Both the position numbers and the translations under genes were made by a program. A DNA stretch of 64,000 bases. It comes from Leifsonia sp. fls2-241-R2A-40a. GTDB taxonomy: Bacteria; Actinomycetota; Actinomycetes; Actinomycetales; Microbacteriaceae. The stretch is taken from the NCBI RefSeq assembly GCF_030209575.1, contig NZ_JARVRS010000001.1, positions 1,426,001-1,490,000 of the forward strand. Direction: 5' to 3'. Shown here piece after piece: positions 33,546-41,970 of the stretch (position 1 is the first letter of the stretch; each line of letters opens with the position of its first letter). The notes beneath the pieces are model-generated. The model worked only from the letters and a program-made list of their open reading frames with translations, was not told the origin of the DNA and did no database searches.

Positions 33546-35036
33546 ATGGAGCACGTGACCCCCGCTTCGCTCGCCGCACTCGGCGTCGACGTCGGCACCA
33601 CCAACACGAAGGTGGTGCTGGCCGTGCTCGGCGACGGCGTGCGCGAGGAGCGCACGGTGACGGTGCCGACTCCCGGCAACGGCGCTGGGCTGCAGGCCGT
33701 GGTCCTCGCTGCCCTCCGCGACGTGGCCGCCGACAGCCCGCTGCCGGTCGCGGCGATCGGGATAGCGGCGATGGGCGAGACGGGGTGCCTCACCGCCCCC
33801 GACGGCCGGCCCCTCGGGAACCTTCTGCGCTGGGCCGACGGAGACGGCGCGTCGGCCGACCGGTTGGTCGCGGCCGCCGGCGCGGAAGCCCTCTACGCGG
33901 CCACGGGGGTTCCAGTGCCCTCGAAGTCGCCGCTGAGTCACTGGCTGCGGCTCTCCGACGACGGGGATGCGCGGCTCGCCGACGCGAACTGGCTCGGCGC
34001 CGACGGCCTCGTCATCTCCGCCCTCACCGGCCAGGCGGCCACCGACCACACCCTCGCGGCGCGCACGATGGCCTACCGCCTCCCCGCCGCTGGCGCGGGC
34101 GACGCGCTGTCTCCCGCGTTCGACGCCGATCTGCTGGCGCTCGCAGGACTCACCCCCGACCGGTTCCCGCGCGTCGCCCGCCCAGGAGAGACGGCGGGAC
34201 GCCTCACTGCCGCGGCGGCGGCTGCCACGGGGCTCGCGGCCGGGCTCCCGGTCATCGCCGCGGGCCACGACCACGCGGTCGGCGCCTGGGCGGCCGGCGT
34301 CCGCGCCCCGGGCGACGCCGCCGACTCCGTCGGGACCGCCGAGGCACTGCTCCGTGTGACCGCCGACGTGCCCCGGGAGGGCGCCCTCCGCCACGGTATG
34401 AGCCTCGGGCGCACCGTCGACGGGCGTCACGAAACGCTCCTCGCCGGCAACCCGGCCGCGGGCGCGCTCGTGGAGTGGACGTTCGCCGAACTCCTGCCGG
34501 GCACCGACCGGAACGACGTGCTGGCGCAGGCGCTCGCCTGCGCCGACGGCCCGGTGGAGGCGTTCCTGCTCCCGTACCTCCGCGGCCGGCAGTCGCCCGC
34601 ACCCGACGCCTCGGCCACGCCGCGGCTGGTCGACCTGACCGGCGGCTCGGCGGCCGCATCCACTCGGCTGGCCGATCCCGCGTCCACCCTCACCGCCGTG
34701 CTCGCCGGACTGGCGCTGCAGCTCGCGTGGATGGATGCGGCTCAGACCGAGCTCGCCGGCCCCCGCCGCGAGCGCCTGGCCGTGCTCGGCGGCCCCGGTG
34801 CGGGCAACGACGCCTGGTGGCGGCTGAAGCAGCGCATCCTGCCCGGCTCGCTCGGGCGCGTGGATGCGGCCGAGCCGGTCGCGACCGGTGCCGCCATGCT
34901 GGCCGCGCACCGCGTCGCGGGCCTCACGACCTCGCTGCCCCTGCGCAGCGCCGACAGCGCCGCTTCCGCGGGCGATCCGGCCCTGCTGGACGCCTTCGTG
35001 CAGGCGGCGACGCTCCACGACAAGGAAACCGTATGA
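33546..35036 (+). CDS. FGGY family carbohydrate kinase
   Basis: 496 residues from the ATG at 33546; GTG codons at 33537 and 33555 are also in frame, and the latter lies seven bases after a CAGAAT element, so a leaderless GTG start is possible. The first ATPase strand is LGVDVGTTNTKVVLA; later GHDHAVGAWAAG and LGGPGAGNDAWWRLKQRILP are FGGY features. The family phosphorylates sugars or sugar alcohols. GHDHAVGA and the lack of close xylulokinase or glycerol-kinase signatures leave the substrate open. Coupled by ATGA to the aldolase, which would use its product. Confidence 0.85.
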   Translation: MEHVTPASLAALGVDVGTTNTKVVLAVLGDGVREERTVTVPTPGNGAGLQAVVLAALRDVAADSPLPVAAIGIAAMGETGCLTAPDGRPLGNLLRWADGDGASADRLVAAAGAEALYAATGVPVPSKSPLSHWLRLSDDGDARLADANWLGADGLVISALTGQAATDHTLAARTMAYRLPAAGAGDALSPAFDADLLALAGLTPDRFPRVARPGETAGRLTAAAAAATGLAAGLPVIAAGHDHAVGAWAAGVRAPGDAADSVGTAEALLRVTADVPREGALRHGMSLGRTVDGRHETLLAGNPAAGALVEWTFAELLPGTDRNDVLAQALACADGPVEAFLLPYLRGRQSPAPDASATPRLVDLTGGSAAASTRLADPASTLTAVLAGLALQLAWMDAAQTELAGPRRERLAVLGGPGAGNDAWWRLKQRILPGSLGRVDAAEPVATGAAMLAAHRVAGLTTSLPLRSADSAASAGDPALLDAFVQAATLHDKETV

Positions 35037-35935
35037 CCGACACCACCTCCCGTCCCGCGCTCGACCTCGACGCCATCGCCCGCCCTTCCGGCGGCCTCGC
35101 GATGGTGGCGATGGACCAGCGGGAGAGTCTGCGGCACATGTTCGACCTCGCGGGCTCCGGGCGACCGGCCGACGACGTCCTCATCCGGTTCAAGCTCGAT
35201 GTGGCCGAAGCGCTCGGCCCACTGGCCTCCGGCTTCCTGATCGACCGGCACTTCGGGTTCGAGGCCGTCCGCGACGCCCTCCCGTCCGGCACCGGCCTGA
35301 TCCTCGCCGCCGACGAGCTGACGCAGGCGGAAGGCGGCCCGGTCGAGGAGACCGCGCTCGACGAGGTCGTGCTGACACAGACCGACCTCGCGGGTGTGTC
35401 CGCGCTCAAACTGCTGATCATCTGGCGCCGTGACGCGAAGCGCGAGCAGCGCGTCCGTCTGGTCGAGCGGTTCGTCGCCGAGTGCCGCGCCCGCGGGGTG
35501 CTGTCGGTGCTCGAGCCGGTCGTGCGCGCGACCCCCGAGGAGCTCGACGCCGGTACGTGGGATTTCGACATCGCGATCCGCGAGGCCGCGAGCGAGCTGT
35601 CGCCGCTCGGCCCGAGCCTCTACAAGGTGCAGGTCCCGCTGTCGGGAACCGGCGATGCCGGCGAGCAGCGGGACGCGAGCGAGCGGCTCGACGCATCCAT
35701 CACCGGGCCGTGGGTGGTCCTCTCGCAGGGAGTCGAGCGTCCGGCGTTCCTGCCCGCGGTCGAGGCGGCCTGCCGGGCGGGCGCGAGCGGCTTCCTCGCC
35801 GGGCGCGCGCTGTGGAGCGACGTGGTCGGCCGCGGCGACGTCCCCTCTGCGCTGCGCGAGTTGTCGGTGCCGCGACTCGAAGCCCTGATCGACGTCGTCG
35901 ACCGCGAGGCGCGTCCGTGGCGGGAGGCGCGATGA
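35033..35935 (+). CDS. Class I aldolase related to sulfofructose-phosphate (YihT) and tagatose-bisphosphate (LacD) aldolases
   Basis: 300 residues, the usual YihT length (~292). From memory of E. coli YihT the match runs end to end: ARPSGGLAMVAMDQRESLRH, SALKLLIIWRRD, VLSVLEPVVR, SLYKVQVPLSG with the likely Schiff-base Lys at K198, PWVVLSQGV and GASGFLAGRALW. The family cleaves ketose 1-phosphates or bisphosphates to dihydroxyacetone phosphate and an aldehyde. Whether this one uses a sulfonated sugar is open; the operon lacks obvious sulfonate export genes. ATGA overlaps on both sides. Confidence 0.82.
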   Translation: MTDTTSRPALDLDAIARPSGGLAMVAMDQRESLRHMFDLAGSGRPADDVLIRFKLDVAEALGPLASGFLIDRHFGFEAVRDALPSGTGLILAADELTQAEGGPVEETALDEVVLTQTDLAGVSALKLLIIWRRDAKREQRVRLVERFVAECRARGVLSVLEPVVRATPEELDAGTWDFDIAIREAASELSPLGPSLYKVQVPLSGTGDAGEQRDASERLDASITGPWVVLSQGVERPAFLPAVEAACRAGASGFLAGRALWSDVVGRGDVPSALRELSVPRLEALIDVVDREARPWREAR

Positions 35936-36678
35936 TCGCCGGACTGCTGCACACCGTCCCCGCCCTCGCGCCGACGTTCGACCTGCTCGTCGCGGACGCT
36001 GTCCCCGGCGTCGAGCGCGAGCACGTCGTGGACGCGTGGATGCTCGAGACGGCCATCGCCGAGGGCGTCACGCCCGCGGTCCGCTCGCGCGTCGCCTCCC
36101 ACCTGCGGCACCTGGCCGACTCGGGCGCCGACGCGATCCTGGTGACCTGCTCCTCCATTGGCGAGGCCGCCGAGGAGGCCGCCGCCGATCTCGGCATCCC
36201 CGTCATCCGGGTCGATGCCGCCATGGCCGCCGAAGCCGCACACGTCGCGGCGGGGCGTGTCGCGGTGCTCGCGACGAACACCGCGACGCTCGGGCCGACC
36301 ACGCGGCTCATCGAGCGGGAGGCGACGGCGCAGGGTGTCGACACGACCGTGACGGCGGCCGTCGTCGAGGGTGCGGCCGCCGCTCGCTCGGCAGGCGACC
36401 AGGCCGGCCACGACCGCCTCATCGCGGAGGCCGTGCGCGCTGCTGCACAACCGGCGGACGGCGGTGCGCCCGCCGGCGTGATCGTCCTCGCGCAGGCGTC
36501 GATGGCCGCAGCCGCCGAGGCGGCAGGCGTCGGCATCCCCGTGCTCACCTCCCCGGCCGGCGGCGTCGCCCGGCTCGCGGAGGCACTGACCCCGTCGGAC
36601 CCGGGAAGGCCGTCCGCCAGCGCGAACCGGCCGGCCGCTCCCGGGTCCGACGGTCCTTCTCCGGCGGCGTCCTCATGA
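35932..36678 (+). CDS. Aspartate/glutamate racemase superfamily protein
   Basis: 248 residues of the Asp/Glu/hydantoin racemase fold. The first catalytic Cys is in ILVTCSSIGEAAE; the second expected Cys is not evident where IVLAQASMAAAA stands, so a Ser or Gln replaces it and true racemisation is doubtful. RVAVLATNTATLGPTTRLIE is the central strand. Related one-Cys proteins act as decarboxylases or isomerases. The C-terminal ~25 residues are a Pro/Ser/Ala tail. Coupled on both sides by ATGA, so it belongs to this pathway. Confidence 0.75.
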   Translation: MIAGLLHTVPALAPTFDLLVADAVPGVEREHVVDAWMLETAIAEGVTPAVRSRVASHLRHLADSGADAILVTCSSIGEAAEEAAADLGIPVIRVDAAMAAEAAHVAAGRVAVLATNTATLGPTTRLIEREATAQGVDTTVTAAVVEGAAAARSAGDQAGHDRLIAEAVRAAAQPADGGAPAGVIVLAQASMAAAAEAAGVGIPVLTSPAGGVARLAEALTPSDPGRPSASANRPAAPGSDGPSPAASS

Positions 36679-38147
36679 CCGGGGTCGACCTCCTCGCCTA
36701 CGCCGACCGCCTCGGCGGCGACCTGCCGCGGCTCGGCGCTCTGCTCGACGGTCCGTTGCGCGACTTCGCCGGGGTGCACATCCTGCCTTTCTTCGTGCCC
36801 TACGACGGCGCGGACGCCGGTTTCGACCCGATCGACCACAGCGCGGTCGACCCCCGCCTGGGTGGCTGGGACGACGTGCGCGCGATCGCGCGACGGCGCG
36901 AGGTGACGGTCGATCTGATCGTCAACCACGTGTCGAGCGAGTCGGCCGAGTTCGTGGACTGGCTGGCGCTCGGCGATCAGTCGGCCCACGACGGGATGTT
37001 CCTCACCTTCGACACCGTCTTCCCCGACGGTGCGTCCGAGGACGAGATCACGGCGTTCTATCGCCCGCGCCCCGGGCTGCCCTTCACCGCCTACCGGATG
37101 GCCGACGGCCGGCGGCGCCTCGTGTGGACCACCTTCATGCCCAGCCAGGTCGACCTCGACGTGGCGAACGACCGCGCCCGCGCGTACCTGCGCCGCACCC
37201 TCGCCGAGCTGAAGTCGGGCGGTGTCACGACGGTCCGCCTCGACGCCGTCGGGTACGCGGTGAAGACGCCCGGCACTGACAGCTTCATGACCCCCGAGAC
37301 CCTGGGGTTCGTGCGGGAGATCGTCGGGATGGCGCGCGGCGAGGGGCTCCGCGTCCTGGTGGAGGTGCACGCGCACTACAGCCAGCAGCTCGCCATCGCG
37401 CCGCTCGTCGACTACGTCTACGACTTCGCGCTGGCCCCCCTGCTGCTGCACAGCCTCGGCACGGGGACGACGGATCGCCTGGCGGAGTGGCTGCGCATCC
37501 GCCCGCAGAACGCCATCACCGTGCTCGACACCCACGACGGCATCGGCATCATCGACGCGGGTCCCTCCGGCGACCGGCCCGGGCTGATCGACGAGGCCGA
37601 GATGGCCGCCATCTTCGACCGCGCCGCCGACGCCACGCACGGGCACTCGACCCTGGCGTCCGTGATCCCGGCGTGGATGAGTCTCCCGCACCAGATCAAC
37701 GCGACCTTCTTCTCCGCCCTCGGCGCCGACTCCCGCAGCTACCTCCTCGCACGAGCAGTGCAGCTGTGGCTCCCGGGCAGGCCGCAGCTCTACTATGTCG
37801 GGCTTCTCGGCGGCCTGGATGATGTGGCGCTGTTCCAGCGGACCGGCCAGGGACGCGACGTCAATCGTCACGTCTACACGCCCGACGAGCTGGAGGCGGC
37901 CCTCGCCGGCGAGGTCACGCGAGCCCAATTGGCGCTCGTCCGCTTGCGGTCGACGCATCCCGCCTTCACGGGCGCGTTCCGCTACCGTGTGGAGGCGGAC
38001 GGCGCTCTCGAACTGGAGTGGACCCTCGGCGACGAGCGCGCCGCCCTCAGCGTCTCGTTCTCCCCCGAGCCACGGTTCCGCATCCGCACCACGGGTGCAG
38101 GCGGTGCGCTCGCCGCCGACTCCGTCGAAGCGCTCGCCGCGCTCTGA
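36675..38147 (+). CDS. GH13 subfamily 18 glucoside phosphorylase (sucrose phosphorylase-like)
   Basis: 490 residues, the sucrose phosphorylase length. Nucleophile D190 is in TVRLDAVGYAVKTPGT, acid/base E230 in VEVHAHY, and the third carboxylate D287 in LDTHDGIGIID; PQLYYVGLLGG and GRDVNRHVYT are also subfamily features. These enzymes cleave alpha-glucosides with phosphate to give glucose 1-phosphate. Members differ in acceptor (fructose, fructose 6-phosphate, glycerol, glycerate), so sucrose is not assured. Co-translation with a kinase, an aldolase and a racemase-like protein suggests an unusual acceptor. Confidence 0.85.
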   Translation: MTGVDLLAYADRLGGDLPRLGALLDGPLRDFAGVHILPFFVPYDGADAGFDPIDHSAVDPRLGGWDDVRAIARRREVTVDLIVNHVSSESAEFVDWLALGDQSAHDGMFLTFDTVFPDGASEDEITAFYRPRPGLPFTAYRMADGRRRLVWTTFMPSQVDLDVANDRARAYLRRTLAELKSGGVTTVRLDAVGYAVKTPGTDSFMTPETLGFVREIVGMARGEGLRVLVEVHAHYSQQLAIAPLVDYVYDFALAPLLLHSLGTGTTDRLAEWLRIRPQNAITVLDTHDGIGIIDAGPSGDRPGLIDEAEMAAIFDRAADATHGHSTLASVIPAWMSLPHQINATFFSALGADSRSYLLARAVQLWLPGRPQLYYVGLLGGLDDVALFQRTGQGRDVNRHVYTPDELEAALAGEVTRAQLALVRLRSTHPAFTGAFRYRVEADGALELEWTLGDERAALSVSFSPEPRFRIRTTGAGGALAADSVEALAAL

Positions 38148-38182
38148 ATCCCCCATCCCTCACTCCCTACCGACGAGGACCA

Positions 38183-40078
38183 GTGCAGACCACCCAGGAC
38201 ATCACCGTCACCCGCAGCGCGACCGAGGTCGTGCTGGTCGCCCCCGCGTACACGCTCGGCGTCGCGCTCGCGCGTCCTCGCGCCACGATCGCGGGTTCGG
38301 ATGGGGAGATCTGGAGCGACCTGTCGCTGCTGTCGAGCGTCGACCGGGTCGGGCTGCCGGACGAGTCGTCCGGGCCGACCGCGGTGACGGTCGAGGAGCA
38401 GCAGGACGGATCGGTCCGCGTCACCGTGCTGTCCGACTCGAGCGCCTGGGCGACGAAGGCAGTCGTGCTGCTCTGCACGCCGCGCGAGGTGCGCGCCCGG
38501 GTGGAGGTCACGACGGAGGACGACGACGCCCGCATCGCCGACCTGACGATGTTCGGCGGGCAGGCGGCGCTCCCCACGGGCGCCGCGGGCACCTTCCGCT
38601 CGGGCATCCGCTTCCCCTCGATCTTCGTGCCGACGCCGACCGAGCCGATCCAGGTCGTCCGGCTGTCCAACACGCAGGCGCAGCTGGGCGTCGTCGGCGA
38701 CGCCGAACCCGGTCGTCTGCACGGCATCTTCTCGCCGCCGCCACTCGTGTTCGCCCTCGGCCGGCCGTCCATCTCCCCGACGGCCCCGCACGGCCCGACC
38801 GACATGCCGGTCGGCGACTGGCTCGGCGTCTCGGTGGTCGCCCCGGTCGCCCAGCTCGGCTTCACGACGTACCGCTACGACGTGCTCGACGGCGGCTTCC
38901 TGTTCCGGCTCACGTACGAAGGCCACACGCGGGTGCGGGCCGGTGGATGGGTGTCCCCCGAGTTCGTGCTGCGGCCGGCCGGTGCGCCGCTCAGCGCCAT
39001 CCGCGACTACCGGAACGACCTCGCCGCGCGCGGCTGGGCGGCCGACGCCGCCGAGCCCGCCGGGTGGTGGCACGAGCCGATCTTCTGCGGCTGGGGCGCC
39101 CAGTGCGCGCTCGCCGTCCGGATGAGCCACGAGGGCGAAGCGCTCGCGACCGACAACGCGGACGGATTCGTGCTGCCCGCCGGGGCGGCCTTCGCGCCGG
39201 ACCTCGCACGCCAATACCTGTACGACCGCTGGCTGAACCGTCTGGAGGAGCGCGACATCCGCCCGGGCACGGTCGTCATCGACGACCGCTGGCAGGCCGA
39301 CTACGGCACCAACACCGTCGACACCGAGAAGTGGCCCGACCTGCGCGCCTGGATCGACGAGCGTCACGCCGCCGGTCAGCGCGTCCTGCTCTGGTTCAAG
39401 GCGTGGGACCCGGCCGGGCTGCCGCCGGAACTGACCGTCCGCGACGCGTTCGGCCGTCCCGTCGCCGTCGACCCGTCGAATCCGGCGTACCTCGAGGCGC
39501 TCGCCGAGCAGGTCACGCGGATGATCTCGGCCGACGGCCTCGACGCCGACGGCTTCAAAGTGGACTTCACGCAGCGGGCTCCCTCCGGCGTCACCCTGCG
39601 CACCCACGGCGACGGGGTGTGGGGGATCAACGCCCTCCACACGATCGTGAAGACGATCCACGAGGCCGCCCATGCGGTCAAGCCGGATGCGCTGGTCGTC
39701 ACGCACACCGTGCATCCCTCGTTCTCCGACGTGACCGACATGGTCCGCCTCAACGACGTGCTCGAGGACTCGGTGCACGGCGAGCCGGTGCCCGTCGGCG
39801 ACCAGCTGCGCTACCGCCACGACATCGCAGCGGCGGCGCTGCCCGGGCACCCGATCGACACCGATCAGTGGCCGATGCCGAACCGGGAGGAGTGGCTCGC
39901 GTACGCGCGCCTCCAGCCGTCGCTCGGGGTGCCGGCGCTGTACTACGTGGAGTCGATCGACAACAGCCGGGAGGCGGTCACCGACGGCGACCTCGACGAG
40001 ATCGCCACGCTGTGGCGCCAGTACCGGGCGGGTCTGCGGACCGGAGGGCGCGCTGCGAAGGAGCCGACCTCCGTATGA
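38183..40078 (+). CDS. GH31/GH36-like alpha-glycosidase
   Basis: 631 residues: N-terminal beta-sandwich (about 1-275) and a TIM barrel. VVIDDRWQADYGTNTVDTEK and RAWIDERHAAGQRVLLWFKA are barrel strands typical of this clan; DGLDADGFKVDFTQRAP carries the K-x-D nucleophile, D461. A later SVHGEPVPVGDQLRYRHDIA segment may hold the acid/base. GTG start after a GACGAGGA ribosome site. Family placement between GH31 and GH36 is uncertain, and the sugar recognised is unknown. No signal peptide, so the substrate is imported first. Confidence 0.75.
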   Translation: MQTTQDITVTRSATEVVLVAPAYTLGVALARPRATIAGSDGEIWSDLSLLSSVDRVGLPDESSGPTAVTVEEQQDGSVRVTVLSDSSAWATKAVVLLCTPREVRARVEVTTEDDDARIADLTMFGGQAALPTGAAGTFRSGIRFPSIFVPTPTEPIQVVRLSNTQAQLGVVGDAEPGRLHGIFSPPPLVFALGRPSISPTAPHGPTDMPVGDWLGVSVVAPVAQLGFTTYRYDVLDGGFLFRLTYEGHTRVRAGGWVSPEFVLRPAGAPLSAIRDYRNDLAARGWAADAAEPAGWWHEPIFCGWGAQCALAVRMSHEGEALATDNADGFVLPAGAAFAPDLARQYLYDRWLNRLEERDIRPGTVVIDDRWQADYGTNTVDTEKWPDLRAWIDERHAAGQRVLLWFKAWDPAGLPPELTVRDAFGRPVAVDPSNPAYLEALAEQVTRMISADGLDADGFKVDFTQRAPSGVTLRTHGDGVWGINALHTIVKTIHEAAHAVKPDALVVTHTVHPSFSDVTDMVRLNDVLEDSVHGEPVPVGDQLRYRHDIAAAALPGHPIDTDQWPMPNREEWLAYARLQPSLGVPALYYVESIDNSREAVTDGDLDEIATLWRQYRAGLRTGGRAAKEPTSV

Positions 40079-41961
40079 GCGCGTTCACCGAGGTCGCTCC
40101 CGGCGTGCACCGGTTCGCGGACACGTGCAACGTGTACGTGGTGCTGCCTGCCGACGGGACGGCCCGGGCGATCGCCGTCGACTTCGGCTCGGGGGATGTG
40201 CTGGACCACCTCGGCGAGCTCGGTCTCGACACGCTCGACGCCATCCTGATGACGCACCACCACCGCGACCAGGGTCAGGGACTCCCGCGCGCCGTCGCCG
40301 CGGGCATCCCGATCCACGTGCCGCCGGTGGAGCAGGACCTGTTCGCCCGCGTCGACGAGATGTGGTCGGCCCGTGCGCTCTACAACGACTACAACCTGCG
40401 GCAGGACCGCTTCTCGCTTCTCGACCCGGTCCCGGTGGCCGGGACGGTGCCCGAGTACCGGAGCGCGACGTTCGGCGGCGTCGAGGTGACGACCATCCCG
40501 ACGCCCGGTCACACGATGGGTTCGGTTACGTACCTGGTCGACCGCGGGGATGCGCGGGTCGCCTTCACCGGCGACCTCATCTACGCGCCGGGCAAGGTGT
40601 GGTCGCTCGCGGCGACGCAGTGGTCGTACACCGAGAACGAGGGCCCGGCGATGAACGTGCTCTCGTGCATGCTGCTGCAGGAGGAGGAGCCGACCATCCT
40701 GCTCCCCTCGCACGGCGAGCCGATGCCCGACGCGATCGACGCCCTCGACCGGCTGGCGGCGCGGATGAGCGGGTACGTCGACTCGCGCCGCACCCACCCG
40801 TGGGATCTGCGGGACTGGCTGGAGCGTCCCTTCGTCCGCCTCACCGACCACCTGCTGCTGAACCGCACCGCCAACTCCTGCGTGTACGTGCTGCTGAGCG
40901 ACTCGGGCGCCGCGCTCTTCATCGACTACGGCTACGACATGTCGACCGGCTGGCCTGCGGGAACAGACCGCGCCGCGCGCCGGCCGTGGCTCGCCTCGCT
41001 ACCCGCGCTCAAGCGCGACTTCGGCGTCACCTCGGTCGAGGTCGTGCTCGGCACGCACTATCACGACGACCACATCGCTGGATTCAACCTCCTGCGCGAC
41101 GTCGAAGGCACCGAGGTGTGGCTGCCCGAGAACGTCGCCCCGATCATGGCCGACCCGATGCGGACCGACCTGCCGTGCCAGTGGTTCGAGCCGATCCCGG
41201 CGGACCGCGTCCTTCCGCTCGGCGAGACCGTGCGCTGGCGCGAGTACGAGATCGTGACGCACGAGCTGCCCGGTCACACGCTCTACGCCGCCGCGTTCGA
41301 GTTCGAGGTGGACGGCGTGCGCGTGCTGGCGACCGGGGACCAGCAGACCGCGGAGGGCCGCCTCGGCGTGCAGCGCGAGATCCTCAACTACCAGTACCGC
41401 AACCGGTTCCGCCGCGACGACTTCATCCAGAGCGCCGCGCTCTATCGGCGGGTGGCACCCGGTCTCATGATCACCGGTCACTGGCAGGGCCGCGAAGTGG
41501 ACGAGGACTACCTGCAGCTGCTGACCGAGCAGGGCGACGAGCTGGCGAGCATCCACGACGGCCTGCTCCCCGACGACGGGATGCTGCCGCCGGCGGACGG
41601 CAATCTGGTGCTCGTCGAACCGTACTATCAGCGGGTCGCAGCGGGCGCAGCGCTCGAGTACGAGGTGGTCGTGGTCAACGTATTCGACGGGCCGCGCGAG
41701 GTCGTGGCGAGGCTCGTGACGCCCGACGGCTGGAGCGATCCCGACCCCGCGACGGTGATGGCCGAGGCGGGCGAGACGGTCCGGCTGCGGTTCGCGGTGC
41801 GCGCCACCGACACGGTGCGCAAGCGGCAGCGGCTCGCCGCCGACGTGACCATCGGGAGCGTGCGCTACGGCCAGGCGGGCGACGCCGTGGCGGACACGGT
41901 CGCGCCGCCTGGCGTGTCCCACAGCGCCCCGGCTCTCGACAGCGCGGGGTCGCTCGGCTAA
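40075..41961 (+). CDS. Tandem metallo-beta-lactamase-fold protein with C-terminal beta-sandwich
   Basis: 628 residues made of two metallo-beta-lactamase domains and a C-terminal domain. Domain 1 has H61-H62-H63-R-D65-Q66, in which Gln replaces the last His of HxHxDH, then TPGHTMGS and FTGDLIY. Domain 2 has the full H328-Y-H330-D-D332-H333 and LPGHTLYAA, ATGDQQ. The tail from about residue 525 resembles an Ig-like or NEW3-type beta-domain. Such a fusion in a sugar operon is unusual; ester or lactone hydrolysis is one possibility. ATGA overlap with the glycosidase shows it belongs to the operon. Confidence 0.8.
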   Translation: MSAFTEVAPGVHRFADTCNVYVVLPADGTARAIAVDFGSGDVLDHLGELGLDTLDAILMTHHHRDQGQGLPRAVAAGIPIHVPPVEQDLFARVDEMWSARALYNDYNLRQDRFSLLDPVPVAGTVPEYRSATFGGVEVTTIPTPGHTMGSVTYLVDRGDARVAFTGDLIYAPGKVWSLAATQWSYTENEGPAMNVLSCMLLQEEEPTILLPSHGEPMPDAIDALDRLAARMSGYVDSRRTHPWDLRDWLERPFVRLTDHLLLNRTANSCVYVLLSDSGAALFIDYGYDMSTGWPAGTDRAARRPWLASLPALKRDFGVTSVEVVLGTHYHDDHIAGFNLLRDVEGTEVWLPENVAPIMADPMRTDLPCQWFEPIPADRVLPLGETVRWREYEIVTHELPGHTLYAAAFEFEVDGVRVLATGDQQTAEGRLGVQREILNYQYRNRFRRDDFIQSAALYRRVAPGLMITGHWQGREVDEDYLQLLTEQGDELASIHDGLLPDDGMLPPADGNLVLVEPYYQRVAAGAALEYEVVVVNVFDGPREVVARLVTPDGWSDPDPATVMAEAGETVRLRFAVRATDTVRKRQRLAADVTIGSVRYGQAGDAVADTVAPPGVSHSAPALDSAGSLG

Positions 41962-41970
41962 CCTGCGGCC

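Noticed and set aside
35932-36678. Genuine aspartate or glutamate racemase
   Set aside because: The second catalytic Cys is not evident and the operon concerns sugars.
38183-40078. Sulfoquinovosidase (YihQ-like GH31) as the partner of the YihT-like aldolase
   Set aside because: The barrel motifs differ from those I remember for YihQ, and the sulfonate-binding residues could not be placed, so a specific call is not justified.
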